DNA from: JAWXBG01 sp034439875
GTDB taxonomy: Bacteria > Bacteroidota > Bacteroidia > Flavobacteriales_D > Sanyastnellaceae
NCBI GenBank assembly: GCA_034439875.1
Contig: JAWXBG010000059.1
Location: 1 to 14,033, forward strand
Direction: 5' to 3'
Length of the DNA stretch: 14,033 nucleotides
The notes under the pieces are model-generated. The model was not told the DNA's origin, made no database searches, and was given only the letters and a program-made list of their open reading frames with translations. Each line of letters starts with the position of its first letter. The first letter of the stretch is position 1. The position numbers and the translations under genes are program-made. Of the stretch, positions 6,669 to 13,880 are shown piece after piece.

Positions 6669-8102
6669 GTGAAGCATTATTCTTCACTAGGGAAGGTACA
6701 GGCCGATTTGAAGGAAGGGTCAACGACGCTTCCTGAATTGGTTGAGGGGTATCTGGCTGCTATTGCTAAACACAGCGATCTCAATATTTTTCTGGAAGTT
6801 TTCGAAGAAGAATCCCGCTGTAGGGCTATTGCCATTCAGGCAAAATGGGAAAATGGTAGTGCCGGTCGATTGGCAGGTATGGTCATTGCAATCAAAGATA
6901 ATATTTGCTTTAAAGGTCACCACGTTTCTGGTTCTTCTCGAATTTTAGAAGGTTTTAAGTCACTGTATAGCTCTACAGCGGTTCAACGTCTGTTGGATGA
7001 AGACGCAGTGATTATAGGCCGAGTGAACTGCGACGAGTTTGCTATGGGATCTTCGAACGAAAATTCCGCATTTGGTTTGGTGCGAAATCCACTCGATCCC
7101 AAACGTGTTCCAGGTGGTTCTTCAGGTGGTTCGGCGGCGGCGGTAGCAGCAAATATGTGCCTTGCCGCCCTAGGTTCTGATACGGGTGGATCTGTTAGAC
7201 AGCCTGCTTCTCTTTGCGGTGTTATAGGTATTAAACCTACCTACGGACGCATTTCTCGTCATGGCTTGTTGGCGTACGCTTCCAGTTTCGATCAAATTGG
7301 TCCTCTTGCCCACAGTATTGCTGATATAGCACTCATCCTCGAAATTATTTCCGGAAGGGATGAATTTGACAGCACGCTGAGCGAAAAACCTGTCCCCGCA
7401 TATTCGACTCTTTTGAATGATCGTCCGAAAATGAAGATCGGATACATCAAAGATTGTATTGAAAACAAAGGTTTGAATGATGAAGTTCGTGCAAGAACTT
7501 TAGAGATTATAGAATCGCTTCGCAACGATGGGCACGAAGTATCCCCGGTTGAATTCCCTCTTCTCGATTATCTTGTTCCTACTTATTATGTGCTTACTAC
7601 TGCTGAGGCTTCATCGAATCTTGCACGCTACGATGGTATGCACTTTGGTTTTCGCGATCCCGAAGCTGTGGGTATCGAAAACACATATAGTAAAAGCCGA
7701 TCTAAAGGTTTTGGAAAAGAAGTGAAAAGAAGGATTATGCTCGGAACATTCGTGCTGAGTGCCGGATATTATGATGCTTATTATGGTCGGGCTCAGAAAG
7801 TGAGAAGAATGATCAGAAACAGAACCATTGAATTGCTCAATGACTTTGACTTCCTCTTGACTCCAACTACCACCAACTCGGCATTCGAAATTGGTCGCAA
7901 CAGCAACGACCCAATAGCCATGTATTTAGAAGATATCTACACTGTGCAAGCGCCACTTGCTGGAATTCCTGCCATTTCTTTGCCCCTTGGAAAAAAATCT
8001 GATGGTATGCCTTTTGGGATTCAGCTTATGGGGTCTGCATTTGCGGAGGATAAGCTCCTTGCGGCCTCGGCTGCTCTTATGGAAAAATTTGTTAGTAAGT
8101 AA
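6669..8102 (+). CDS. gatA: Aspartyl/glutamyl-tRNA(Asn/Gln) amidotransferase subunit A
   Basis: The glutaminase subunit of GatCAB, which frees ammonia from glutamine for the transamidation of misacylated Glu-tRNA(Gln) or Asp-tRNA(Asn). The 477-residue length is typical. The amidase-signature catalytic triad is intact: Lys76 in VIAIKDN, the cis-Ser Ser151 in PGGSSGGSAAAVA, and the nucleophile Ser175 in GSDTGGSVRQPAS; the spacing equals that of S. aureus GatA (79, 154, 178). GIKPTYGRISRHGLLAYASSFDQIGP and the C-terminal GIPAISLPLG are also canonical and separate it from generic amidases. The start is GTG at 6669, 25 bp after tatA, with no in-frame ATG near the N-terminus. GatB and GatC are not here; scattered gat genes are common. 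A hairpin terminator follows. Confidence 0.96.
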   Translation: MKHYSSLGKVQADLKEGSTTLPELVEGYLAAIAKHSDLNIFLEVFEEESRCRAIAIQAKWENGSAGRLAGMVIAIKDNICFKGHHVSGSSRILEGFKSLYSSTAVQRLLDEDAVIIGRVNCDEFAMGSSNENSAFGLVRNPLDPKRVPGGSSGGSAAAVAANMCLAALGSDTGGSVRQPASLCGVIGIKPTYGRISRHGLLAYASSFDQIGPLAHSIADIALILEIISGRDEFDSTLSEKPVPAYSTLLNDRPKMKIGYIKDCIENKGLNDEVRARTLEIIESLRNDGHEVSPVEFPLLDYLVPTYYVLTTAEASSNLARYDGMHFGFRDPEAVGIENTYSKSRSKGFGKEVKRRIMLGTFVLSAGYYDAYYGRAQKVRRMIRNRTIELLNDFDFLLTPTTTNSAFEIGRNSNDPIAMYLEDIYTVQAPLAGIPAISLPLGKKSDGMPFGIQLMGSAFAEDKLLAASAALMEKFVSK

Positions 8103-8159
8103 CAAAGCCCCTCTCCGAGGCTCAGGGAAACAATAATCATATTGCACTCGTAGTTATGT

Positions 8160-8181
8160 ACATGCCAAACGGTATGTTTTT
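8160..8181 (+). terminator. Probable intrinsic terminator after gatA
   Basis: ACATGCC (8160-8166) and GGTATGT (8171-8177) form a 7-bp stem with one G-T pair around an AAAC loop. A run of five T (8177-8181) follows. It lies 57 bases past the gatA stop and 33 before the next start codon, and would separate tatA-gatA from the transglycosylase gene. The stem is modest. Confidence 0.5.
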
Positions 8182-8214
8182 GAGCTTTATTTATTATCAT
8201 CGCACCTGCAACTT

Positions 8215-9825
8215 ATGAACAAGAAAAAAATGACTCGAACCACAATGCCTGGAATCGCATTGCTGATGTGCATCTCATTGCAGGTTTCTGCAATGGATGT
8301 CGTTCAAAAGGACTCAATCCCACTGGTGGGCAAAGAACCCGCCTTCAAAATGGACGACCCTGAAATTGCTGAGATTGATAAAATCCTGGTGAGCAGTTAC
8401 CTCAACCACTATTGCTTCACATCAGATGAAACAGTGCTGAATGTATATGACTACAATAAAGAAGTAGTACCTTCATTTTCTCAAGACATCGTGAAGCAGC
8501 GCATGAAAGCCTTGGATAAGGAAACGCCATTTGATTTGGTGTACAACTCGACCGTTCAGGGTTTCATAGACCTCTATTCGGTGAGAAGAAGAGACATCAC
8601 GAGCAAAGTACTCGGTATGGCTAATTTGTATTTCCCTATGATGGAGGAAAAGCTGGCCAAGTACGATATTCCACTTGAGATGAAGTACCTCGCCATCGTA
8701 GAATCTGCTCTCAATCCAAGTGCTATTTCTTCTGCCGGCGCAGGTGGTCTATGGCAGTTTATGGTGGCTACCGGAAAAATGTACGGTCTCAATGTTACCA
8801 GTTACAAAGATGATCGCTTTGATCCATATAAAGCGACTGATGCAGCATGTCGATACCTTCGCTTTCTATACGACACATACGACGATTGGGAATTGGCGTT
8901 GGCGGCATACAATTCGGGTCCAGGCAACGTTAATAAGGCTATTCGAAGAGCAGGCGGAAAAAGAGACTTTTGGTCCATTCGTCCATTTCTCCCAAAAGAA
9001 ACTCAAGGTTATGTTCCTGCTTTTATTGCGGTGAACTATGTGATGAATTATGCTTCTGAGCACAATATCTATCCTAAAAAACCCATAACAACATTTTTTG
9101 AAACGGATACAGTTCACGTTTCTGAAAGAGTTCGTTTTACAGATCTATCAAAGACTTTGAGTATGTCTGTCGAGGATATTTCATTCTTGAATGCAACCTA
9201 TAAATTGAAAGAAATTCCTGACAATGGTCAAAAACATTTTCTCATTTTGCCTACAGACAAGATCGGAATTTTTCTGAGCAACGAAGATGTTGTGTATGAC
9301 ATGAGTCGTGAAAGCGAATTTCAATCGGAGCCTGTAGCATCGGTATCTGCTGCTGAAACAAAGGTGGTGAGTGAAGTGGAGTGGGTAACATATAAAGTGA
9401 AGACAGGAGATTCTCTCGGGAAAATTGCAAACAAGTACCGCACTACTACTACACAATTGAAGAAGTGGAACAAGATGAAATCGAATACTATTCATCCTGG
9501 TCAAAAACTTAAAGTGAAGCAAACGGTATCAAAAACTGGAGCTAAAGATGATCAGGTGAAGGTCCAACAATCTTCCAATGAAGAGAAAGGTGATGAACTA
9601 GCTTCGAACAAAGAGGCTGAAGAGAAGGCAAAAGAAACTCCCAAGGCAAAGACAACTCCGAACCCTTCATATAAATATTATACAGTGCAGCGTGGAGATA
9701 CACTATGGGGCATTGCCAACAGGTATGAAGGTGTTACTGTAAATTCAATTCAAAGTTTGAATGGCGGCATTTCTGGAACGGATTTGAAAGTGGGTCAAAA
9801 AATAAAAGTGAAACAAATAGGTTAG
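8215..9825 (+). CDS. Lytic murein transglycosylase with LysM domains (MltD-like)
   Basis: Cleaves the MurNAc-GlcNAc bond of peptidoglycan to form 1,6-anhydroMurNAc, in the periplasm. Of 536 residues, about 1-26 form a signal peptide (basic MNKKKMTR, then GIALLMCISLQVSA). There is no lipobox, unlike E. coli MltD. The GH23/SLT domain covers about 145-275, with catalytic Glu163 in AIVESALNPSAIS, then GAGGLWQFM (175-183) and ALAAYNSGPGNVNKAI (228-243). A degenerate LysM-like segment lies at about 297-347, and two clear LysM peptidoglycan-binding repeats at about 392-434 (YKVKTGDSLGKIANKY) and 488-532 (YYTVQRGDTLWGIANRY). A Lys/Glu/Ser-rich linker (about 435-485) joins them. The slyD-like gene starts 18 bp downstream, so operon membership is likely. 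Family and activity are confident; the MltD name is by architecture. Confidence 0.93.
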   Translation: MNKKKMTRTTMPGIALLMCISLQVSAMDVVQKDSIPLVGKEPAFKMDDPEIAEIDKILVSSYLNHYCFTSDETVLNVYDYNKEVVPSFSQDIVKQRMKALDKETPFDLVYNSTVQGFIDLYSVRRRDITSKVLGMANLYFPMMEEKLAKYDIPLEMKYLAIVESALNPSAISSAGAGGLWQFMVATGKMYGLNVTSYKDDRFDPYKATDAACRYLRFLYDTYDDWELALAAYNSGPGNVNKAIRRAGGKRDFWSIRPFLPKETQGYVPAFIAVNYVMNYASEHNIYPKKPITTFFETDTVHVSERVRFTDLSKTLSMSVEDISFLNATYKLKEIPDNGQKHFLILPTDKIGIFLSNEDVVYDMSRESEFQSEPVASVSAAETKVVSEVEWVTYKVKTGDSLGKIANKYRTTTTQLKKWNKMKSNTIHPGQKLKVKQTVSKTGAKDDQVKVQQSSNEEKGDELASNKEAEEKAKETPKAKTTPNPSYKYYTVQRGDTLWGIANRYEGVTVNSIQSLNGGISGTDLKVGQKIKVKQIG

Positions 9826-9843
9826 GATAAGTCGAGCATTGAT

Positions 9844-10287
9844 ATGATTAGTCAAGGAAAAACAGTTAAAGTCCATTACATCTTGCGTTACGATGGTTCA
9901 GATGGTGAGCTCATAGAACAAACTCGACCCGAAGAACCACTTGAATTTGTTTTCGGTCAGGGAGATATGCTGCCAAAGTTCGAAACGGCCCTCAATGGAC
10001 TGAAGCCCAATGATACGTTTACAGTGTTTATCCCTGCGATTGATGCATATGGCGAAGAAAACGAAGAGTACTTTCGGGAATTTGAAAAAAGTGAGTTTCT
10101 TGCCGACGAAGAGTGGGACGACGAATTATTTCAAGTCGGAGAAGTAATTCCGATGCAAGCTCCCGATGGAGAAATCGTTCAAGGTGTAGTAGCAGAAGTA
10201 AAACTGAACTCCATCATTCTCGATTTCAATCACCCGCTCGCCGGTGAAGACCTGTACTTCGAAGGACAGGTGGTTGGCGTGGACTAG
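9844..10287 (+). CDS. SlyD-like FKBP-type peptidyl-prolyl cis-trans isomerase
   Basis: Accelerates proline isomerisation and acts as a chaperone, probably in the cytoplasm since no signal peptide is present. The 147 residues show the SlyD layout. The FKBP part is split, about 1-70 (VKVHYILRYDGSDGELIEQT, then FGQGDMLPKFETALNGLKPND and IPAIDAYGEEN) and 124-147 (LDFNHPLAGEDLYFEGQVV). The insert-in-flap chaperone domain lies between them at about 71-123. The NHPLAG motif is diagnostic of SlyD relatives. The His/Cys-rich metal-binding tail of E. coli SlyD is missing, as in many non-enterobacterial homologues. The insert is strongly acidic (EENEEYFREFEKSEFLADEEWDD region). It sits between the transglycosylase gene (18 bp) and ftsX (27 bp), so it is probably cotranscribed with them. 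Confidence 0.92.
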   Translation: MISQGKTVKVHYILRYDGSDGELIEQTRPEEPLEFVFGQGDMLPKFETALNGLKPNDTFTVFIPAIDAYGEENEEYFREFEKSEFLADEEWDDELFQVGEVIPMQAPDGEIVQGVVAEVKLNSIILDFNHPLAGEDLYFEGQVVGVD

Positions 10288-10314
10288 TTTTTTGCAACCT
10301 TATATACCATACGA

Positions 10315-11187
10315 TTGGCTAAGCCATTTTTTAAAACCTCAGGTAGTGCCATTTCGTCGTTTTCGACAGTCATTGGTATTACGTTGGTGCTTACAATGCT
10401 GGGTGCTTTTTCGTCATTTCTTATCATTGCCAATTCCCTTTCGCATTATATCAGAGGTCAACACAATGTTCACGTATTTCTTAAAGATCAAGCCTCGGAA
10501 TCCGAAATTCAGAAGTTGAAGCAGTTTCTTCAAACCGAGGACTATGTTGATGAAATCGCTTATGTTTCAAAAGAGCAAGCAGCAAAAGTAGCAGCAGAAG
10601 AAGTCGGTCAAGATTTTGTAGATTTTCTTGGTTACAACCCCGTGCCCGCCTCTCTCGACATTCGTATACGATCTTCCTTCAACGACATGGACAAGCTCGA
10701 TGAGGCAGTTCAATCTTTGAAAAGCCGTGAAATTGTGGAAGATGTCGAGTTCCAGAAAGGACTCATGCAGAAAATTAATGAGAACAGTGCTAAAATTGGT
10801 TTTGGGCTTTTGATTCTCGGAGTTTTGCTGATGATTATTGCAATTGTTCTGATTAATAGCACCATAGAATTGGCCATTTTTTCTCAACGTTTCATCATCA
10901 AGAGTATGCAACTTGTAGGGGCAACGCATTGGTTTATTCAAAAGCCTTTTTTGAGGCGTGCTTTGTTTTATGCAATAGTGTCTTCAATACTCGCATTGGC
11001 TATTCTGAGCTTATTGTTCTATTCTTTCAGAAATGAGTTGGTAGATGCCATAAAGGTGATGAATGAAAACAATGGATTTCTTATTTCTGCTCTAGTCATC
11101 GTCTTATCGGGCATACTGGTTTCGTGGATATCAACCGCTATAGCAGTGAGAAGATTTATCCGTTTGCGTCAGGGACAGCTTTTCTGA
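10315..11187 (+). CDS. ftsX: Cell-division protein FtsX (ABC-type permease)
   Basis: The inner-membrane partner of the ATPase FtsE. FtsEX transmits a divisome signal to periplasmic murein-hydrolase activators. The 290 residues have FtsX topology: cytoplasmic N-terminus, TM1 about 17-38, a periplasmic domain about 40-155 (HNVHVFLKDQASESEIQKL, VSKEQAAKV, then NPVPASLDIRI), TM2 about 161-182, TM3 about 215-236 and TM4 about 254-276. The cytoplasmic loop IIKSMQLVGATHWFIQKPFL (about 194-213) is the conserved FtsX/MacB-like coupling segment. The start is TTG at 10315. No ATG, GTG or other TTG occurs in frame between it and the in-frame slyD-like stop, and the first downstream ATG lies within TM1. 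FtsE is not in the window, as is common in Bacteroidota. Its position next to a lytic transglycosylase fits a cell-wall role. Confidence 0.93.
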   Translation: MAKPFFKTSGSAISSFSTVIGITLVLTMLGAFSSFLIIANSLSHYIRGQHNVHVFLKDQASESEIQKLKQFLQTEDYVDEIAYVSKEQAAKVAAEEVGQDFVDFLGYNPVPASLDIRIRSSFNDMDKLDEAVQSLKSREIVEDVEFQKGLMQKINENSAKIGFGLLILGVLLMIIAIVLINSTIELAIFSQRFIIKSMQLVGATHWFIQKPFLRRALFYAIVSSILALAILSLLFYSFRNELVDAIKVMNENNGFLISALVIVLSGILVSWISTAIAVRRFIRLRQGQLF

Positions 11188-11470
11188 TATTTTTTGGAGT
11201 TTATTCTTGATTAATCCTCGAAACTACTATTCATTTTGCCTTCACAAAAGCCATAAAATGTGGAAAGGAGATCTATTTTTTGCCTTTTACCTCTTTTTCC
11301 GATAGCCGCTAACAGGTTGACCATCTGTATAGTTGGTTCCAAAAGCGCTGAAAATCGAATTTTTTGCAATGGTTGAATAATAATACATACCTGATAAGAC
11401 TCCTTGGACGTGTAAAATATTCACGATCATTTAACCTAGTGAATACTGCCATTTCAGCGAAAATCTTTGT

Positions 11471-11478
11471 TATGTTTG
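11471..11478 (+). promoter_or_regulatory. Candidate -7 promoter box for the exb-tonB operon
   Basis: TATGTTTG matches TANNTTTG in full on the plus strand. If used, it gives exbB a long leader of about 128 bases that includes the 12-bp palindrome. No good -33 TTTG is seen at the usual distance, so the call is tentative. Confidence 0.35.
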
Positions 11479-11558
11479 GCCCCCCGTAAAATTGAAAATA
11501 GCGGACCTTTTGAGAGCAACATTTGTTTGGTTGGCCAGATTTTTGTGAACTTTCAGCC

Positions 11559-11570
11559 TGATAATTATCA
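11559..11570. promoter_or_regulatory. 12-bp perfect palindrome upstream of exbB
   Basis: TGATAATTATCA is its own reverse complement and ends 42 bases before the exbB start codon. It contains two overlapping, oppositely oriented GATAAT units, the hexamer from which Fur-type iron boxes are built, and iron control of TonB-system genes is common. A 12-bp AT-rich palindrome can also occur by chance. Confidence 0.3.
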
Positions 11571-11612
11571 ATAAAAAACACTATTTATTAAACCATTAAA
11601 TCCGTTCCTGTT

Positions 11613-12413
11613 ATGAACAAACAACAGCAAGCTGGTAATCGTGGAGCATATTTCGCGGCAATTGCTATTCCTGTGGCGCTAGTCGTGAGCTACCTGATTT
11701 ACACATTTGTACTCGGCGACAAAGCCAATTTTGAAGGTGGAGATCCTTTGAAAGGTCACCCACTCAATGTGATGGGCACCATTCACAAAGGGGGTATCAT
11801 CGTTCCTTTTTTGATCGGTATCAATTTGATCATTATCATTTTTGCAGTTGAGAGATTGATCAGTCTCGCGGGTGCTCGTGGTAAAGGAAGTATCGACGGC
11901 TTTATTCGCACTATCCGTGGTTTGTTGAACAATGGTCAGGTTGATCAAGCAATCAAGGAATGTGATAAGCAAAGAGGTTCTGTAGCTGCAGTAGTGCGCG
12001 CCGGTCTTGAGAAATACCAGACTGTAGCAAATGATAGCACGCTCGAAAAAGAAGCAAAGGTTACAGCCATTAAGCAAGAGCTGGAAGAGGCTACTTCTCT
12101 CGAATTGCCTATGCTTTCTAAGAATCTCGTTATTCTTTCTACTTGTGCTTCCATCTCGGTACTGGTAGGTCTTATCGGTACCGTACTTGGTATGATAAAG
12201 GCCTTTGAGGCGATGGCAAACGCCGGTGCACCTGATACTGCAGCACTTTCCTTGGGTATCTCTGAGGCGCTTATCAATACTGCTTTCGGTATCATTGGAT
12301 CGTGTATAGCAATCATTTTCTTCAACTACTTCAGCAATCGCATCGATAGCATGACTTATGGCATGGACGAAGCTGGTTTCTCAGTGGCGCAGAATTTTGC
12401 GTCTAAACATTAA
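11613..12413 (+). CDS. exbB: MotA/TolQ/ExbB proton-channel family protein (ExbB)
   Basis: The pentameric inner-membrane scaffold of the proton-driven motor that, with ExbD, energises TonB for outer-membrane transport. The 266-residue protein has hydrophobic segments at about 12-34, 60-84, 171-196 and 217-241. The family signature VLVGLIGTVLGMIKAFEAM lies at about 183-201, and ISEALINTAFGIIGS (216-230) corresponds to the channel-lining helix of E. coli ExbB. The extra N-terminal helix, relative to the three-helix E. coli protein, is often seen in Bacteroidota homologues. The large cytoplasmic loop (about 85-170) is Lys/Glu-rich. The gene heads a four-gene plus-strand cluster: exbD1 starts 37 bp later, then exbD2 and a tonB-like gene. 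TolQ is an alternative, but the downstream TonB-like gene and lack of tolA/tolB/pal favour ExbB. Confidence 0.9.
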   Translation: MNKQQQAGNRGAYFAAIAIPVALVVSYLIYTFVLGDKANFEGGDPLKGHPLNVMGTIHKGGIIVPFLIGINLIIIIFAVERLISLAGARGKGSIDGFIRTIRGLLNNGQVDQAIKECDKQRGSVAAVVRAGLEKYQTVANDSTLEKEAKVTAIKQELEEATSLELPMLSKNLVILSTCASISVLVGLIGTVLGMIKAFEAMANAGAPDTAALSLGISEALINTAFGIIGSCIAIIFFNYFSNRIDSMTYGMDEAGFSVAQNFASKH

Positions 12414-12450
12414 GGACATTTTGTTCAATAAACAATAAAACAGAAAGAAT

Positions 12451-13134
12451 ATGCCAAAGGTTAAACTACCAAAAGGTGCTCCGGCACTGGACATGACTCC
12501 CATGGTAGACCTTGGATTTCTTCTAGTGACCTTTTTCATGCTCACCGCCAAATTTCGAGCCCCGGAACCCGTTATGGTAGACACACCAAGTTCTACCTCC
12601 AACGAACCGCTTCCCGAAAAGGTAATGATGGTGACTGTGGATACAGACGGACGCGTATTTTGGGATATGTCGGGTAAAGATGCCCGTGCCCAAATGATAA
12701 AGGATATGATGGTGACTCACACCGAATTGCAGTTGGGTGAAAAGGATATCGAAAGGTTCTCAGTAATGGGGCCGATCGGACAACCTATCACAAAACTAGC
12801 TGAATATATCCGCGCCGATGAAAGGCTTAGGACGCAAATGGACGCGACCACAGAAGGAATTCCAACAGACTCCCTGAACAACGAACTCGCCGACTGGATT
12901 ACCGCCGGTTATGGAGGATTCGCCAGAGATCAGGATGCCAAAGGAGTGACCATTGAAATGATGACAGAGGACAGAGATCTGCGCTTGAGTTATGGAATCA
13001 AGGCAGACGGCGATACGGACTATGAAAAAGTTGAAAAAGTGATTGACATCTTTAGAAAGAAGGAGATTTACATTTTCAACATGGTAACAGATTTTGAAGC
13101 ATTCGATAGCGATGCGGCGGGATCAGTGGAATAA
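12451..13134 (+). CDS. ExbD/TolR-family biopolymer transport protein, first copy
   Basis: Proton-conducting partner of ExbB. The 227-residue protein has a short basic cytoplasmic start (MPKVKLPKG), then LDMTPMVDLGFLLVTFFML (13-31) with Asp20 equivalent to the essential Asp25 of E. coli ExbD and a transmembrane helix at about 19-36. The rest is periplasmic. A C-terminal ExbD-like fold is visible at about 181-213 (YGIKADGDTDYEKVEKVIDI, then EIYIFNMVT). Between about 80 and 165 there is a long extra segment, so the protein is roughly 85 residues longer than E. coli ExbD (about 141). It lies between exbB and a second exbD (26 bp gap). Bacteroidota often carry two ExbD genes in one cluster, so a mixed ExbD pair in the ExbB pore is plausible but inferred. 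Confidence 0.9.
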   Translation: MPKVKLPKGAPALDMTPMVDLGFLLVTFFMLTAKFRAPEPVMVDTPSSTSNEPLPEKVMMVTVDTDGRVFWDMSGKDARAQMIKDMMVTHTELQLGEKDIERFSVMGPIGQPITKLAEYIRADERLRTQMDATTEGIPTDSLNNELADWITAGYGGFARDQDAKGVTIEMMTEDRDLRLSYGIKADGDTDYEKVEKVIDIFRKKEIYIFNMVTDFEAFDSDAAGSVE

Positions 13135-13160
13135 TCAGGAACCAATAAAAAGCTAAAACA

Positions 13161-13799
13161 ATGGCAAACGTAAATACCGAAGGTTCCGGAGGCGGAGGTA
13201 AACACGGGAAGAAAAGAGCCAAGAAAGGTTCGGTCTATTTGGATATGACTCCAATGGTCGATTTGGCTTTTCTGCTCATTACTTTCTTCATGCTCGCTAC
13301 CACCTTGAGCAAACCGAAAACCACAGAGCTTATTTATCCAAAAGAATTGGATAAGGATGATACCACCAAAACCAAACTCGCAGATGAACTTGCTTTCATA
13401 TTGCTGCTTGGAGAAGAGGACGAACATGTGTTTTACTACACAGGGAAATTCAAGCCTGATACTACTGTGATGATACAAACTAATTTTTCGAAAGACGGAT
13501 TGAGGAAAATTTTGTTTGACAAAAACAAACGTATTAATGATCAGGTGGTGAAATTGCGAGAGCTCTTTGATTCTAAACAAGTGGATGAAGAAGTCTACAA
13601 AGAGGAATACTCTAGGATTGTAGGAGACTCTCTGGCACCATTTGTGATCATTAAAACAATTGAAAAGTCGAAGTGGAAAAATGTAATCAACGCTATGGAT
13701 GAACTCAACATCACGAATGTGAAGAAGAGAGCCATTCAGGACATGGCAGAATCTGAGGACATTGCACTTAGACAGCGAATAGCAGAGCTTGGATTATAA
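13161..13799 (+). CDS. ExbD/TolR-family biopolymer transport protein, second copy
   Basis: A paralogue of the preceding gene, 212 residues. The cytoplasmic N-terminus is longer and unusual: a Gly-rich tract (SGGGGK, about 9-14) followed by a strongly basic patch KKRAKK (17-22). Then comes LDMTPMVDLAFLLITFFML (27-45) with the essential-type Asp34 and one transmembrane helix (about 33-50). The periplasmic part has the ExbD hallmark FVIIKTIEKSKWKNVINAMD (161-180) and a charged, probably helical insert at about 110-155 (KNKRINDQVVKLRELFDSK). A further helical extension runs to the end (about 190-212), ending in GL. Apart from the membrane segment it shares little with the first copy, so the two are old duplicates with likely distinct roles. 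The tonB-like gene begins 81 bp downstream. Confidence 0.9.
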   Translation: MANVNTEGSGGGGKHGKKRAKKGSVYLDMTPMVDLAFLLITFFMLATTLSKPKTTELIYPKELDKDDTTKTKLADELAFILLLGEEDEHVFYYTGKFKPDTTVMIQTNFSKDGLRKILFDKNKRINDQVVKLRELFDSKQVDEEVYKEEYSRIVGDSLAPFVIIKTIEKSKWKNVINAMDELNITNVKKRAIQDMAESEDIALRQRIAELGL

Positions 13800-13880
13800 A
13801 TAAAAATATTTTCCGAAAGGTTTGAACGTTTGAATTCGTGACCTGTACGGAAGAAGGAATAAACCAAATAAGTTTACCTC

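Larger units (their letters stand above)
11188..11612. other. 425-bp gene-free interval between ftsX and exbB
   Basis: AT-rich sequence without a convincing gene on either strand. The longest minus-strand frame (90 codons, 11309-11581) has no recognisable domain and Cys/Phe/Tyr-rich composition unlike its neighbours, and the plus-strand frames are very short. No tRNA cloverleaf is visible. It contains a TATGTTTG promoter box, a 12-bp palindrome close to exbB and several T tracts near 11189-11195 and 11275-11300, but no clean hairpin terminator after ftsX that I can support. An untranslated leader or small RNA is possible but not shown. Confidence 0.6.

Noticed and set aside
8103..8130. GC-rich imperfect hairpin directly after the gatA stop
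   Set aside because: The stem needs a two-base bulge and has no T tract. The hairpin at 8160-8177 is the better terminator.
10244..10519. 91-codon plus-strand frame overlapping the slyD-like and ftsX genes
   Set aside because: It is out of frame with two clear protein families and has no recognisable domain.
11258..11305. Short plus-strand frame MWKGDLFFAFYLFFR with an AAAGGAG nearby
   Set aside because: At only 15 codons, with the purine-rich sequence inside the frame rather than ahead of it, a leader peptide cannot be supported.
11309..11581. 90-codon minus-strand frame in the ftsX-exbB gap
   Set aside because: It has no family resemblance, an odd composition, and the palindrome and promoter-like box fall inside it. 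It remains possible but unsupported.
12414..12450. TTGTT/AACAA dyad between exbB and exbD1
   Set aside because: A five-bp AT stem without a T tract is too weak for a terminator, and the genes are likely cotranscribed.
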